Of a stretch of 64,000 nt of DNA, positions 28,647-39,595 are shown piece after piece. The notes under the pieces were generated by a model that saw only the letters and a list, made by a program, of their open reading frames with translations, had not been told where the DNA came from and did no database searches. Source of the DNA: Leishmania donovani (Eukaryota > Euglenozoa > Kinetoplastea > Trypanosomatida > Trypanosomatidae); contig NC_018243.1 in the NCBI RefSeq assembly GCF_000227135.1, positions 210,923 to 274,922 on the forward strand. The letters run 5' to 3'. Position numbers and translations under genes: made by a program. Numbering within the stretch: the stretch's first letter is position 1; each line of letters begins with the position of its first letter.

Positions 28647-29458
28647 GGTGAAGGTGGCGCCGTGCTGTCTCTGAGCCAGTGAGGAGGAGGTTGAGCGAAA
28701 GGTAGGAGGGATGCACAGGGAGGTACAGGGAGAGAGAGAGAAGGGATGAGGCGGCGGCCCTTCTAATAAGGGCGTGGGTGAGCGCGCGTGTGGCGGTGGT
28801 GATGTGCGTGTGATGCGGGGGTAAGCAGGAAGCGATCACACCGGCGATCCGCGAGTTTCTTTGCTGCGATGATGCGTGCGACACCCAAGACGAGAGAGAC
28901 GAAGCGAAAAGAAGGAGAGATGAGAGAGAAGGCCGCCACGGTGGGGCAGACACAAACGAGCCCCGCGCACGTTCCCGATCCGCGGAGGAGGAGGGAAGGA
29001 GGGGAAAAGCATAGCGGAACGCATCCGCCAGCAGCAGCGGCGGCCCCCAGCACCAGTGTGAGAGAGAGGAGCAAGAGACGAACGCTGAGGGAGGCAGGCA
29101 GGGTATGTGCGTTCTTGTCTTCCTTCCCCCGTCCGTCGCTCGGCGGCACCGTCTCCCAAGCTCGTCCCACTCACACCCTCCTCCTTCCCCGACAGGGCAC
29201 ACGCACACGCGCACACACCTGAATCTCCTCTCTTCACCCCTCTCCCCTCCCTCAGATCTCTTACGACGGCAATGCCCATCCATCAGCCTCCCGCAGTATC
29301 ACTCGTTCCTTTATGGAGAAGAAAAGCGTGCAAGCCAAACAGCGCCCATCACCGGCCGCCGCCGACGGGGCTGCCGTCGACAGCGCCGCTACGATGCACA
29401 GAAAAGATGTAAAGGAACAGGGGCCGAAGGGGCACAAGCGCGGTGTTCGCAGGGCCTC
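28647..29458. other. Intergenic region
   Basis: No gene seen. It holds the probable splice acceptor for eIF2A and purine-rich plus-strand stretches. Confidence 0.6.
28671..28692 (-). promoter_or_regulatory. Probable spliced-leader acceptor of eIF2A
   Basis: On the minus strand cctcctcctcactggctc is followed by AG at 28672-28671, leaving a short 5' UTR of about 24 nt before the ATG. Predicted from the tract and AG only. Confidence 0.45.
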
Positions 29459-32005
29459 TTACAGCGGTCGCAGCGGTGTTGGCGAATTGTCTAAAGCGCC
29501 GGACGGGGAGTATCCGCCCGGCGTGTGATTCCCAAGCCTGGGTCGCGGCCTCCGCAGCAGCTCAGAGTCCGCCTCGCGCACGAAGTTGTTCGTCTCCTCG
29601 CCATCTTCCTCGTCCTCGCTCGACATGGGCAGGACAATGGGCAGGTCTGGCGGGAGCGGCTCACTTGGCCGGTACTTCTTCAGGTACGGGTTCCACTCGA
29701 TGATAGTGGAGACCGTTAGGTTGTACGCTGCGGCGATGCCCTCGAGCGTGTCGTAGTCCTCCCCGCCCGCCAGCTGCGACCCCTCGAGGGGGTCGTCCAA
29801 CTCACTCCACTCCTGCAGCCGTTGCTGTGGCGGCTCCAGAATAGACGGAGCAGCCAGCGACGGCGGGGACGGCGATGCGTCCATCTCAACTCCTGGCTTC
29901 TGCCGCAGCTGCTGTGAGGACTCGACTGCGCGGCGAGGCGGAGCCGTGAAGAGGCGAGGCGGAGCGGTGGAGAGGCGAGCTCCGGCGCAGGCGCTCTGCT
30001 GGAAGCGGCTGAGGTTCGGTGGGGGACTGCTGACGTGACATCCTAGCATGGCCGGCGGACGCATAGAGGGGGTCCTCTCCTCCTCGTCCTCCATGTAGTC
30101 TTCTGTGTCGCTCCTTGGTGACTCACTCGCCTCAGCCTCGATCCCCGAGTGGCCTCCAGGGAAGGAGCACGAGGCGCTGGCAGGGCTGCCCTCCATGTCG
30201 GAGCGGCCGGTGCTCGAAAAGGCTTTGTCAGCCGTGCGCTGCGGGCCACGACAGCCTCGGTGCTGAACGGGGGTCAGGAAGTCACTCGGACTGTGGATGT
30301 CGCCACTGTTCACCGCGGCCTTCGATGCTGTGGTGGCTGATGGGCACTGTTCCTTCGCCACCGGCGAGCACGACGAAGTGTCCGACGGGGCAGCGAGGGA
30401 CGGTGACAACGCCGATGCTCGCTGGCGATGCTGCATTGGTGAGAGCCACTGGTGCCGGGGCACCTCTGCGCCACACAGCTCTCCCTCCCCCGCCGCGCCG
30501 CCGGCGCGCATGCGGCTGTGGGCGCTGTTGCTCCGTCCATCCGCCCCGAGCGAAGAGGGCGGCGAGACGGCCGAGAGCGATGCGCTTGTCTCCCGCGCCG
30601 GCGATGGCAGCGCCAACGCCCGTGCTCCTCCCTTCGCCTCCCGAGGCGGCACTGCAGACACTGCTGCAGCAGACCCGGCAGTGCGCCTTCTCGGCTCCCT
30701 CCCATCACTCTCACCATCTGCCAGGGACGAGGGCGGTCTAATCTGGGAAGCTGTGGAGCTCGCGCCAGGCGGCGCCATCGGACCGATGTCAGAGTGGCGC
30801 CCTTTCGACGTGACAGCAGAGACCGTCGGCATCCCCCCGATTGGGCTGCAAGGAGAGAAACGGGAGTGGCCACGCGTGCAGAGCTCTTGTACACTGGTGA
30901 CGGAGCTGCCGTCATCAATGAAGTCTTGCCGAGGAAAGCTGTCGTGCCACGGCGTCGCCCCCGCGGCCGCTGCTGCTGGCAAAGTGGCCGCACCCGGGAA
31001 CAGCGGGGGCGGCGCTAGGGAAGGCACAGGCGGTGACGGAGTAGAGTCTTTGGGGGCGCTGCAGCTGCAGCGGGCCTTGCCGTTCGCACTCGCATCGCTC
31101 TTCGGAGTTGGTGACGACTCCATCACGTCCTCCTTCAAGTCGATCAGATAGTACCTGTCTGGCGGGGAGCATGAGTTGCTGCACACCGACATCATGACTG
31201 GTTCCGGGGCGCAGGAGGGCGGAGCGGCGTTGGCGCAACTGTTTGGCATCGACAGCTCCGGAACTTGAGGAGACCGGCTCGAGCCACGTCCGCTGTCCGC
31301 AGTCCAGGCGCTGTATCGCCCTTGGCTCGCGCCGCCTTCGCTGCCACAGGGAAAGACGCCGCTGCAGACTCCAGTGATGGAGGTGCCTGCACCACCAGCA
31401 GTCCTGCTCGAGCAACTGCTCCGAGTGCTACTGGCTGCGGAGTTGTGCCGGCGAGCTGCAACGCCGTGGCCATGCCCTGCGTCAGTCCCCTGCGTCTTCG
31501 CCGAGGTATGGCCGCTCACCGCGACTCCCGACGACCCTGTAGAGCCGGCAACTAGCCTTAAGCGCGACGCCGGCGTCGACGTCGACGACGGTCGCGGCGG
31601 CGAGACCGGGGGCGCCGCAGGTCGCACCTTGAGGTACGTATCGGGCGGCAGCACGTCGTCCTCGCGAAGCGCGAACGGTAGTTGCGGGTTCCACTGGCGG
31701 ATGTCAGCGATAGACACCTTAAACAGTTCAGCGACGCTGCCAAGCGTCTGCTGTTGAGCTGAGGCACCACACTGCAGACTTGGTGCGCCACTGCCGCCAC
31801 TCGGACGTTGCTGCAGCAACTGCTCTCGTTGCACAGCGGTGGCCCAGTGAGCCAGCGCCGTTGCGCGGGCAAGCGCTACCTGCAGTTCCGACACCGCCTC
31901 GTCGGGAAGGGTTGTTGGCTGTTCATGGCGATGGCAGCTGTGATCCACATCCAGTGGCTGTAGCGCTGCGTACAGCAGCTCAACCTGCCTCTTAAGTCCC
32001 TCCAT
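29459..32005 (-). CDS. Protein with two LysM-like domains, function unknown
   Basis: An 848-residue protein from the ATG at 32003-32005. A helical N-terminus (1-66) is followed by a LysM-like unit at about 84-128: TLGSVAELFKVSIADIRQWN, then DDVLPPDTYLKV. A second unit lies near the C-terminus at about 750-793: DTLEGIAAAYNLTVSTIIEWN, then EPLPPDLPIVLP. LysM is a small domain that binds N-acetylglucosamine polymers in bacteria and plants. In animals and protists, LysM domains without signal peptides occur in intracellular proteins. No signal peptide or membrane segment is visible, so an intracellular role is more likely. The 620 residues between the two units are Ser/Pro/Ala-rich and probably disordered. 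The ends are well ordered and carry the identity. Confidence 0.8.
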   Translation of the reverse strand: MEGLKRQVELLYAALQPLDVDHSCHRHEQPTTLPDEAVSELQVALARATALAHWATAVQREQLLQQRPSGGSGAPSLQCGASAQQQTLGSVAELFKVSIADIRQWNPQLPFALREDDVLPPDTYLKVRPAAPPVSPPRPSSTSTPASRLRLVAGSTGSSGVAVSGHTSAKTQGTDAGHGHGVAARRHNSAASSTRSSCSSRTAGGAGTSITGVCSGVFPCGSEGGASQGRYSAWTADSGRGSSRSPQVPELSMPNSCANAAPPSCAPEPVMMSVCSNSCSPPDRYYLIDLKEDVMESSPTPKSDASANGKARCSCSAPKDSTPSPPVPSLAPPPLFPGAATLPAAAAAGATPWHDSFPRQDFIDDGSSVTSVQELCTRGHSRFSPCSPIGGMPTVSAVTSKGRHSDIGPMAPPGASSTASQIRPPSSLADGESDGREPRRRTAGSAAAVSAVPPREAKGGARALALPSPARETSASLSAVSPPSSLGADGRSNSAHSRMRAGGAAGEGELCGAEVPRHQWLSPMQHRQRASALSPSLAAPSDTSSCSPVAKEQCPSATTASKAAVNSGDIHSPSDFLTPVQHRGCRGPQRTADKAFSSTGRSDMEGSPASASCSFPGGHSGIEAEASESPRSDTEDYMEDEEERTPSMRPPAMLGCHVSSPPPNLSRFQQSACAGARLSTAPPRLFTAPPRRAVESSQQLRQKPGVEMDASPSPPSLAAPSILEPPQQRLQEWSELDDPLEGSQLAGGEDYDTLEGIAAAYNLTVSTIIEWNPYLKKYRPSEPLPPDLPIVLPMSSEDEEDGEETNNFVREADSELLRRPRPRLGNHTPGGYSPSGALDNSPTPLRPL

Positions 32006-33463
32006 TGCTCGGCCGGCACACCTTTCCCTGCTGTTGTAAGGCGGCAGAGAGAAGCTACGGAAGGAGGAAGGGCACGAGATGGTTAGGGAGGGGAGGGGAT
32101 GTGCGTATACACCTACACGTCTGCGTACGTGCCTTGTGCCGATTTAACCTCAACTGAAGGGAGTGTAAACTATCTATGATGGATGTGCGTGCTAGAGCTG
32201 ATGCGCACGTGGGTACGAGTACACCTGAGGTGCCTGTGATGGCGCGTAGAGGCCGGCGGCTCGAAGCGCACGTGTCTCGAGGTCACGGACGCACGCACAC
32301 CAGCAGAGAGAGAGAGAGACGGAGGCGTACTTGGGGGAGAGGGGGGGGCGTGTTCCGTGAACGTTGGATGAGGCAACTCGCTTACAAAACCGCCACTGGC
32401 CTTTGCTTGCCTGTATGTGTGCGTGAGTGTGGATGTTCTCCTGCTATTCTCATCGTTGGCGTCCGCACAAGGTGACGTTCTGGAACGCACACCAGAGCAG
32501 CGCATGGCCACACGCGTGTGTTCGTGTTGACGAATGAGCGGATTCACCCGCGCCCACGGCGGATACGCGCGGCACGCGAACACGGCACAAAACGCGATCG
32601 CATGCGCACGCCGATAAGCCCGCAAAGACGGCGATGAAAAGGCGGTGGAGTGGCAAGTGCGGAGGGAATGTGAGAGAGATGGAGCGCATGGCACGAGCAC
32701 CCATACGCAGAGACAGGCGCGGACCTCTTCTTTGCACAGGGATGAGCGAGCGCGCGTCCCTCCCTGTGTCGCAGTGCACAGAGCATGAGCAGATGCGAGG
32801 AGACCGTGGGTGGGCGGGTGGGTCAGCAGGTGACGAATGCCTCGCCCACGATCCTTGGCGCCTAGCACTCCCTCCGCAGCGCAACGGGTCAGAAAAGCTG
32901 GAGAGCGAGAGTGCGTCATGTGATGGAGGCGGCAGTGGGCATCCGTAGAGGGTGCCGTGTTCGGTGATCCTCAGTTTCTCTTTCCTTGGCTCCTGGTCGA
33001 CTTGGCGGTAGAGCGTGCGCTGCCTCGAGCAGGCCGCCCATTGCACCCCAGGCGTCGTCATCCACCGAAGTGGGGAGAGAGCATTCTCTGTGCCTTGATC
33101 AACGTCAGCTGTCGCCTCTTCTTCATCCCTCATCACCACCACTCACAATCTCACTTGCCTTAACGTCCGTGATGGGCATGTTCTCTCGCATAGAGAAAGG
33201 GAGAGAGACGCACGCCGGTGTGGTGGACGGGAAAAAAGGAGGAAGAGGAGGACACCCCTCCCCGCCCCGGCAGCGTGTGCGCAGGCAGAGGATACGCGTG
33301 TGAACGATGCATGTGGCGTCGATCGCGCTGCAGTCGTCAACACTTCACCGGAGAGGAGAGAACAAGGGGGCACGATCAGGAGTCGAAAAAGGAGGCGGAC
33401 GCTCCGCACGCGTCCCTCACCCGCCCTAACCGCGTTGCCTGCTCCCTCCGTCTTGAGGTGCCT
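32006..33463. other. Intergenic region (about 1.45 kb)
   Basis: No gene seen. It has short purine runs (gagaga near 32305-32320) and mixed sequence; open frames lack protein-like composition. Confidence 0.6.
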
Positions 33464-36400
33464 TTAGAGCCCGCGTCGCGTGGCGTGCTCGGCAGCCGTC
33501 TTCTGCAGCTTTCCAATCGCAGCCAGCAGCTGGTCATGTCGGCGAATATCGCGCTCCAGTTGCTCGCGCGCGCACACAAGCTCTGCAGCCATGGACAAAG
33601 AAGGAGGAGGCACGTGGAGGAGGGAGGAAGCGTGCGGGTACGGCGTGAGCGCCTCGGGCACGGCGGTGGGGGAGGAAGCTGGCAAGTTGCTGTGACGCTG
33701 GTGCTCAAGAGTCGCATCGATCGACCACGGGGACGCGCTGCTGGCTGCATATCCGCGGCCCTGCGGCGCCCCACCTCTCGTCACGCCTCTCCACGCGGAG
33801 GCGTCGCTCGCGTCGAAGGACGGCGCACCATGGAAGGCTGAAGCAGCGGCAGGAAAAGTGTAGTCGGCGCTGGTGCCGTATGGCGGAGCTTTACCTGACG
33901 GGAGTGAGGCTGGAAAAGCCTGACTCGGCCAGGCGGCACGCGAGTCATGGCGTGTGCTCAGCGGCTGGTACCCAGGCACACCCACAAATAGAGGTGGCTT
34001 CGCTGGCGCGGTGTGCAAGGGAGAAGCCATAGGGCTGGAAAAGCCCGTTGGCGGCGACGGCGCGCCGCCTGCGGGCTGCACTGGTTGTCGGGCATGCGAC
34101 GGCAGCGGTGGCGTCGGAAAGCGTGAATCGAAGTTCGCCGCCCCTACCGAGGAGACGTGCGAGCTGGTAGCCAGGCGTGGCGGGGCGTACGGATGGTACA
34201 GCTGGAGGCCCGGTGAAGAAGCATCTCCTGCCGCTGCTGCTGGGGTGGCACTTGGTGATGCGCACTGCGGTGTCTGCGCAACCATAGACGCTGGCGTTGT
34301 GGGGTAGCTTGGCAGCGCTGGAGGTGACGCCCTGCCGTGCACAGCATTCTCAGTGAGATGCGCTGCTGCAGTGCAGGCATCCCCTTCACACTCACCGTGC
34401 CCACCCCCAGGTGTGACACCTGCTCCTTCGTCCGCCGTGGTGGACGTATGCGTGCTCATCAGCAGCTCTACCTGACGTGAGGTGGACCCAGTGCCGAGTG
34501 TCAGCGGTGACCGCCCTGCCGCCACCGACGAAGGCCGCGGTGGCAGTGGCGCGACGGACGTGTCTCTGGCCCACGTCACCTCTCCTTCTAGCCGCTGTTG
34601 TGGCTGTTGCAGCTTCTGCTGCTGTTGGAGGAGGGCAAGGCAACGCTGTCGCCACGCGTCCGCCTCACAACGCAGCGCTTCGATGCACTCCAGAGAGTCG
34701 TGTACAGGGGCCACCGCATCACTCACGGTAGCACTACCGCCGGGGCCGCCGTCATCGGCCTTGGTGCGCATGGTACCGTTGTTGGTGGTGTGAGCGACCG
34801 CCTGTGGTGTCGCTACAGCGTGTTCGTCGCTTGCGGCATGAGGTGCATCCGCGGAACCTCGCGCGCTGCCACGCGGTGTTGCATCAACTCGTGACAACTG
34901 ACGCTCTCCGCCACCTGCATCACCCTCCACGGTCTGCGCGTGGTGCCGCTGACGATGGCAATGCCGAGATCGGTCTTGCTCCCAGCTAATGTACTCGATC
35001 ATCTCGTGGATATCGGCCAGATCGGCATCCCGCCGCGTCGTCTCGTCCGTGTACCGGTCCAGTAAATCGTAGTAGCGCCTCTGCCAAACAAGCGCCTTTA
35101 CCTTCTTCGATGATGCACCCCGCATCTGGTCCAGCGCAGGCAACGCGGCTGGCGGAGGCGGCAAACTGGAAAAGGAGACGCGGTGTCTTGCCTGTGTGGC
35201 AGTGCTTTTAGCGCGGCGATGTCGCCTCGACTCGGTCGCTGAGGAGCGTGGGCAGTGGCAGGCCAGAGAAATGGACGCAGCGTGCGCTGCGGCACATGCA
35301 TCTCCATCTCCTCTCTCTGCCGTCAACGTGATATCGTGGCTGCTGCGCGCGCTGTGATAGCGGCGCATCCGCGAGCGACTCTGTGTTCGGCGGCGCTCGG
35401 CACTGCCTCTGCGGCGCTGCATCTCCGGCTTACGCGGCAAATCTGCGGCGGTGTCGCGACAGTTGGCGGGGGCCGAAGAGTGCGGCCGCTGTCTTGGCCT
35501 CTCTAGTGCCGAGTGTGTTCGGCGAGACCCATACGGTCTTCGTGATGCTCGGCGCCGCCGGTGTCTCGGGGGTGTGGTCGAGCAGGCCCCGTTCGACGCA
35601 CACCGCGATGACGGAGAACGAGACGCACAACGCGCTGGCAGCTCGGCGATGGAGCTGGCTGGACTGGTGGACGGCAGGCTGCTGGTGGTTGCAGATGCGG
35701 TGGTCGATGCTGTGGCGGGCGCCGACGGCGTTGTCGAGGGGCAGCGGTGTGGAGAGCGAGGAGAGAGGGAGTCGCGCGACCGAGACCGAGGAAAGGCTGC
35801 AAAGACCCGCCTCGTCCTATTTGCCGCCTTTGCGGAGGCGCGGGCTGCCGTGCGCGTCCACTCCCCACCTCGCGCGTTGGCGGTGCGCTGCCGCCTCTCG
35901 CTCGTCGCCATCCTTTGATTGGGGTGATGAAGAGGTGTCGCCTGCTCAACTGCGGCGGCGGCATCGGCCTCACCACTCGTGGCAAGGCGTTCGCCAGCCG
36001 CCTGCGATGCGGCTGTGGTGCCTTGCTGCGTGGGAACGCCGCTCACGACGGAGTCGCCTGTTGCTGCGGTTTTCATGGAGGAGAAGGACTCCATCTGATG
36101 GACGCGCTGCTGCAGTTGCCGGGTCATGTAGCGGGACTCGGCAAGGTGGCGTACGAGTTCAGCAACGTCGCGAACACCGATACGGGAGATGTTGCCAGAG
36201 GCGGCCGAGTGGACAGAGAGCACGGTGGTGTCCGGTGGCAGAGAAAGGGACGGAGCGACAGCCGGCGGCGGCGTAAGAGCTGATGCAGCAGGCGCGCCGC
36301 CCTGGCGGGGGATGCCAAGAGGCTGCATCCTCGCCGAGGGATGGAGATGCTGTGGTGTTAGGGCAGCACTGGGCAACGACGACGATGTGAAAGCCGCATA

Positions 36401-36493
36401 CGCGGCAGACTTCGGCAAACCAGCGCCAGCGGAGGAGCACCGAGGCGGTTGGGGTGGAGGCTGTGGTTTCCTGCAGTATTGCCGCGACTGCAT
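33464..36493 (-). CDS. Arg/Ser-rich low-complexity protein, function unknown
   Basis: A 1009-residue protein from the ATG at 36491-36493 (MQSRQYCRKPQPPP). The 53 codons of open frame upstream are simple sequence. I recognise no family. Ordered-looking islands are a helix at about 103-140 (ISRIGVRDVAELVRHLAESR), a helix at about 463-505 (KKVKALVWQRRYYDLLDRYT), and a C-terminal helix (ELVCAREQLERDIRRHDQLL) that may form a coiled coil. Residues about 225-430 are very rich in Arg, Ser and Pro with SPRSP, SRSRMRR and similar stretches. The region before the C-terminus is Pro/Ser-rich. No membrane or signal sequence is seen. The frame is long and uninterrupted, so I treat it as a real gene. Confidence 0.75.
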   Translation of the reverse strand: MQSRQYCRKPQPPPQPPRCSSAGAGLPKSAAYAAFTSSSLPSAALTPQHLHPSARMQPLGIPRQGGAPAASALTPPPAVAPSLSLPPDTTVLSVHSAASGNISRIGVRDVAELVRHLAESRYMTRQLQQRVHQMESFSSMKTAATGDSVVSGVPTQQGTTAASQAAGERLATSGEADAAAAVEQATPLHHPNQRMATSERRQRTANARGGEWTRTAARASAKAANRTRRVFAAFPRSRSRDSLSPRSPHRCPSTTPSAPATASTTASATTSSLPSTSPASSIAELPARCASRSPSSRCASNGACSTTPPRHRRRRASRRPYGSRRTHSALERPRQRPHSSAPANCRDTAADLPRKPEMQRRRGSAERRRTQSRSRMRRYHSARSSHDITLTAERGDGDACAAAHAASISLACHCPRSSATESRRHRRAKSTATQARHRVSFSSLPPPPAALPALDQMRGASSKKVKALVWQRRYYDLLDRYTDETTRRDADLADIHEMIEYISWEQDRSRHCHRQRHHAQTVEGDAGGGERQLSRVDATPRGSARGSADAPHAASDEHAVATPQAVAHTTNNGTMRTKADDGGPGGSATVSDAVAPVHDSLECIEALRCEADAWRQRCLALLQQQQKLQQPQQRLEGEVTWARDTSVAPLPPRPSSVAAGRSPLTLGTGSTSRQVELLMSTHTSTTADEGAGVTPGGGHGECEGDACTAAAHLTENAVHGRASPPALPSYPTTPASMVAQTPQCASPSATPAAAAGDASSPGLQLYHPYAPPRLATSSHVSSVGAANFDSRFPTPPLPSHARQPVQPAGGAPSPPTGFSSPMASPLHTAPAKPPLFVGVPGYQPLSTRHDSRAAWPSQAFPASLPSGKAPPYGTSADYTFPAAASAFHGAPSFDASDASAWRGVTRGGAPQGRGYAASSASPWSIDATLEHQRHSNLPASSPTAVPEALTPYPHASSLLHVPPPSLSMAAELVCAREQLERDIRRHDQLLAAIGKLQKTAAEHATRRGL

Positions 36494-37111
36494 GGTGACG
36501 GAGGACAGGAAGAAAAAGGTAGGATACACACACACACACACATGCATATGCACATGCACGCACAGGCACACACAGAAAAGGTTAGCAGGAGACATAGGAG
36601 GGAAGGGAGGGGTGGGGGAGGCGCGGTGAGCATGGATGATGAAGCAGGTCATGCATGGAGCAAAGGTTCACGCATCTGGCACGCACACACAAGAATACCT
36701 CTCTCAGGCGCTGTGCGCAGTGAGGTGGGACGGGACGGGCAACAGTGCCGGGGCGGGCGAGCGAGAGGGTTGAGGGACACGAGAGAGGGCACAGCACGTA
36801 CTCTCGCATGCCACATCGGAGCTCCGTCCCCGTGGGTGCGGTCGCTAGTAAAGGAAGCCGAAGAGGCAATGAAAAGCTTCCGTGGGCAGGCAGCAATGCG
36901 CGCGAAGGATGCAGTCACTTCTCGGTCGTCCGCCTCCTTCGACTGCGCACACGGGATACGCTGCAGCGGAAAGCAGGGTGGTGGCGGACATGCGTGAATG
37001 CCCTTGCTATTCATCTATCTATCCGTGTGCAGGTGTGTGCACTGGAGTGTGTGCGAGGGGCGAGCCCCCTCGCTGTCCCACACTTCGTAGGCATCGAAGG
37101 GTGAACCGTGT
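36494..37111. other. Intergenic region
   Basis: No gene seen. A CA-rich stretch (36522-36575) lies immediately upstream of the start of the gene on the left and would fall in its 5' UTR. Confidence 0.6.
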
Positions 37112-38701
37112 TCAGAACAAGGAGAGGTCAGTTGCGACATTGCGGACAAGGCGCTGCACGAGCTCCGACACCTCGCCGGTGGTCCATCGGCGCTCCGCTA
37201 CAGGAAGTACAGAGGACTGGCTTGCTGCGGGGACCTCGGTTGGCGGAGTGTCCCCTGGTTCAGTATGTGTGGCCCCCACCACCCCCGATGCGTTCGCCGT
37301 CCCAGCAAGGATGTGTTCAAGAGTGCAGCGCAGCCGGTGAATGAGCACCTGTCGCACAGTGCTCGACGCGACGATCTCAGCGGACGCGGTGTGCGAGAAG
37401 TCGACGCCGCCGCCTGTGGTGCGCTGGTTGACGTGCAGCTTCGCCTCCACGTACTCCAGCAAGGCAATCGGCAAGCCGTTGTTGCGCAAGTTCAGCTCTA
37501 TCAGCGTGTTGTTCAGGTAAAGTGCCGTGACAAGAGGGAACGACGCTACAGCCTCGTGGAAGCCGACGTGGCGGAAAGCCGAAGATGCCATATCGTACTC
37601 TGGAGCCGCATTCGAACGTCCCGCCTCCGTGCGGTGAGTCATCATCGCGTCTGAGAAAAGAAAGTAGGTGCCCAGTAGGTTGTGGGAGAGGTCGAGTCGC
37701 CGCAGCGGCTGTGCAGCCACGGTCGCGGCTTCTGATGTTTGTTGTCTACAGAGCGCCGATGCGCGACCGCACGCCCTCGAGAGAGCGCGCGGTGCATCTA
37801 CAGACCGTGCGACAATGAGCTCGGCAAGAGCGGCTATCGCTGGCCCGTTGCGGCTGCCGCTGATGCAGTTGCGACGCAAGTTCAGCACCTCCAGCGAAGG
37901 ATGCAACTGCAGCGCGGCGCAGAGCAGCGCAAGTCCAGCGTCACGTGAGCCCAAACGGTTGTCCGATAAGTTGAGGGAGTGCAGCTGTGGGCATGATGCG
38001 AGCAGCGACGCCAGAGGCCCGCCGTCCGTGAGCGCCGCGCCGCTGAGGTCTAGTAGCCGCAGCGTGCTCGCTGCCCACAATCCAGGAATGGTGGGCGGGT
38101 ACGACGGCGGGACGGCCAGTGTCGACAACGCCGGTAGATGAGAGCCACCGCCTTCGCATCTGCTAGCTGCCTCTAGGGCTGCTGGCTTTACGGAAGCGGC
38201 GGACACTTGTCCGCAAAGGCAGCGCAGCCCAGCGTCGCCAAGAGCGGTGTCGCGCAGCGATAGACTGTGCAGCGGCACGGCAGCCACCAAACTTCGCAGG
38301 GTCGCGATCCACTCCGACAAGGGCATCCAGAGACCACCAAAATCGATTGACAGTCCAACCTCGCCTTTGCTCCTCTTACTGCCATCGTCTTCATGCGGCG
38401 CCGTCAGCGATGGCCTCGCGGTCGCCGCCTCGGCATCCCCCTCGCCGCTACGGCACGCATGTTTCGTAGTCGTGGTGGCGAGGGCGCAGTCGCTCCCTGA
38501 TGAAAGCCGAGGGCGGCTTTGCACCGGCTCCACCGCCTGCAGGACACGAGAGAGCACCACCGGATGCATCTCCACCTCTTCTTCTGTGCAGCAAGTGCCG
38601 TACAGAGAGAGCCACGTCCGCGCCTGCGCCACCGCAGGCAGCACCACAACGTCTTGGGCATCGACTGCGATCGGCGCGGATGCGCACGACGGTGATTCCA
38701 T
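37112..38701 (-). CDS. Leucine-rich repeat protein
   Basis: A 529-residue protein from the ATG at 38699-38701. The leucine-rich repeat zone spans about 140-430 and is of the ribonuclease-inhibitor type. Clear units are LHSLSLRDTALGDAGLRCL, LRLLDLSGAALTDGGPLASL, LHSLNLSDNRLGSRDAGLAL, LEVLNLRRNCISG, LRRLDLSHNLLG and LIELNLRNNGLP. Such repeats form a curved protein-binding surface. The N-terminal 110 residues are less ordered, and the C-terminal 90 hold no repeat. No signal peptide or membrane segment is visible. The binding partner cannot be told from sequence. Confidence 0.88.
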   Translation of the reverse strand: MESPSCASAPIAVDAQDVVVLPAVAQARTWLSLYGTCCTEEEVEMHPVVLSRVLQAVEPVQSRPRLSSGSDCALATTTTKHACRSGEGDAEAATARPSLTAPHEDDGSKRSKGEVGLSIDFGGLWMPLSEWIATLRSLVAAVPLHSLSLRDTALGDAGLRCLCGQVSAASVKPAALEAASRCEGGGSHLPALSTLAVPPSYPPTIPGLWAASTLRLLDLSGAALTDGGPLASLLASCPQLHSLNLSDNRLGSRDAGLALLCAALQLHPSLEVLNLRRNCISGSRNGPAIAALAELIVARSVDAPRALSRACGRASALCRQQTSEAATVAAQPLRRLDLSHNLLGTYFLFSDAMMTHRTEAGRSNAAPEYDMASSAFRHVGFHEAVASFPLVTALYLNNTLIELNLRNNGLPIALLEYVEAKLHVNQRTTGGGVDFSHTASAEIVASSTVRQVLIHRLRCTLEHILAGTANASGVVGATHTEPGDTPPTEVPAASQSSVLPVAERRWTTGEVSELVQRLVRNVATDLSLF

Positions 38702-39595
38702 TTTTTTTTATTTGCGTGTGCGTTGCGGCAGCCGCTGGGAACGCATGCGGAGTCGGGGGAGGAGGAGCGGCCGAATTCGACGACTCGCAGACTATGAGTG
38801 TGCTGGTGGGTGCGTGATGCGCCGTCTAGCGTCTCGCCGTTCGCCGGGTTGCCCAAGGCTTGCTACGCGATAGATGTGTGTGTGTGTGTGTGTGTGTGTA
38901 TTATGGTGAGCTGGCGCAGCGACAGCGTCGTTGCACCGTCGCCAAAGACGGTGTGGGAAGCAAGCGCCCCGCAGCAGAGGGCAGGAAGTCTTTTGTGAAA
39001 GCTGTCACCGCCTGAGCAGGCATGCGCGCAGCGCAACAGCCCAAGACAACACAAGCAGTACACATCACGCAAAGCAAAAGGGCCCAAGTCAAGAGGGGGG
39101 AGTTGATGAAGCGAGTGTACGCAAGATACGTGTGTTTTCGCCTCACCTACGTCGCCTTCACTGGTGTTGGTGGTGGCCATCAAAGACGAGTGCCTCCCAC
39201 TGAGGCGTGGCGGGTTTCCACCAACACAGCCGCCGAGGTCACATGCTCAGCTAAAGTGGCGCACGCCTACGCACGCTCACGCCATCTCTGCCCACGTAGG
39301 TGAATGAGTGAAGGACGAGAGCGAAAATGGGAGATGGAGAGGGGCGCGAGAAACTGCGTGGCTCGTGCCCACCACGAAGTTGGTATGATCTCTCGGTCTG
39401 TTTGCGCACGTTGCTCTGCATCGCGCAATCACTTTCTCGTTGCTGCTCTGAGGATTTCGGCCCCGTTACTGCTGCGGTAGCCGCAGGCGTGGAATCCACC
39501 TCACAGCAGACGCACGCACCGTGCCGCTCCCTCACGACGCTTCCTGCAGGCCCCAGGCTCCCTCGGCTGCTGTTGCTCTGTGCACCTCGGGGCCT
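38702..39595. other. Intergenic region
   Basis: No gene seen. A TG run lies at 38875-38900. Confidence 0.6.
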
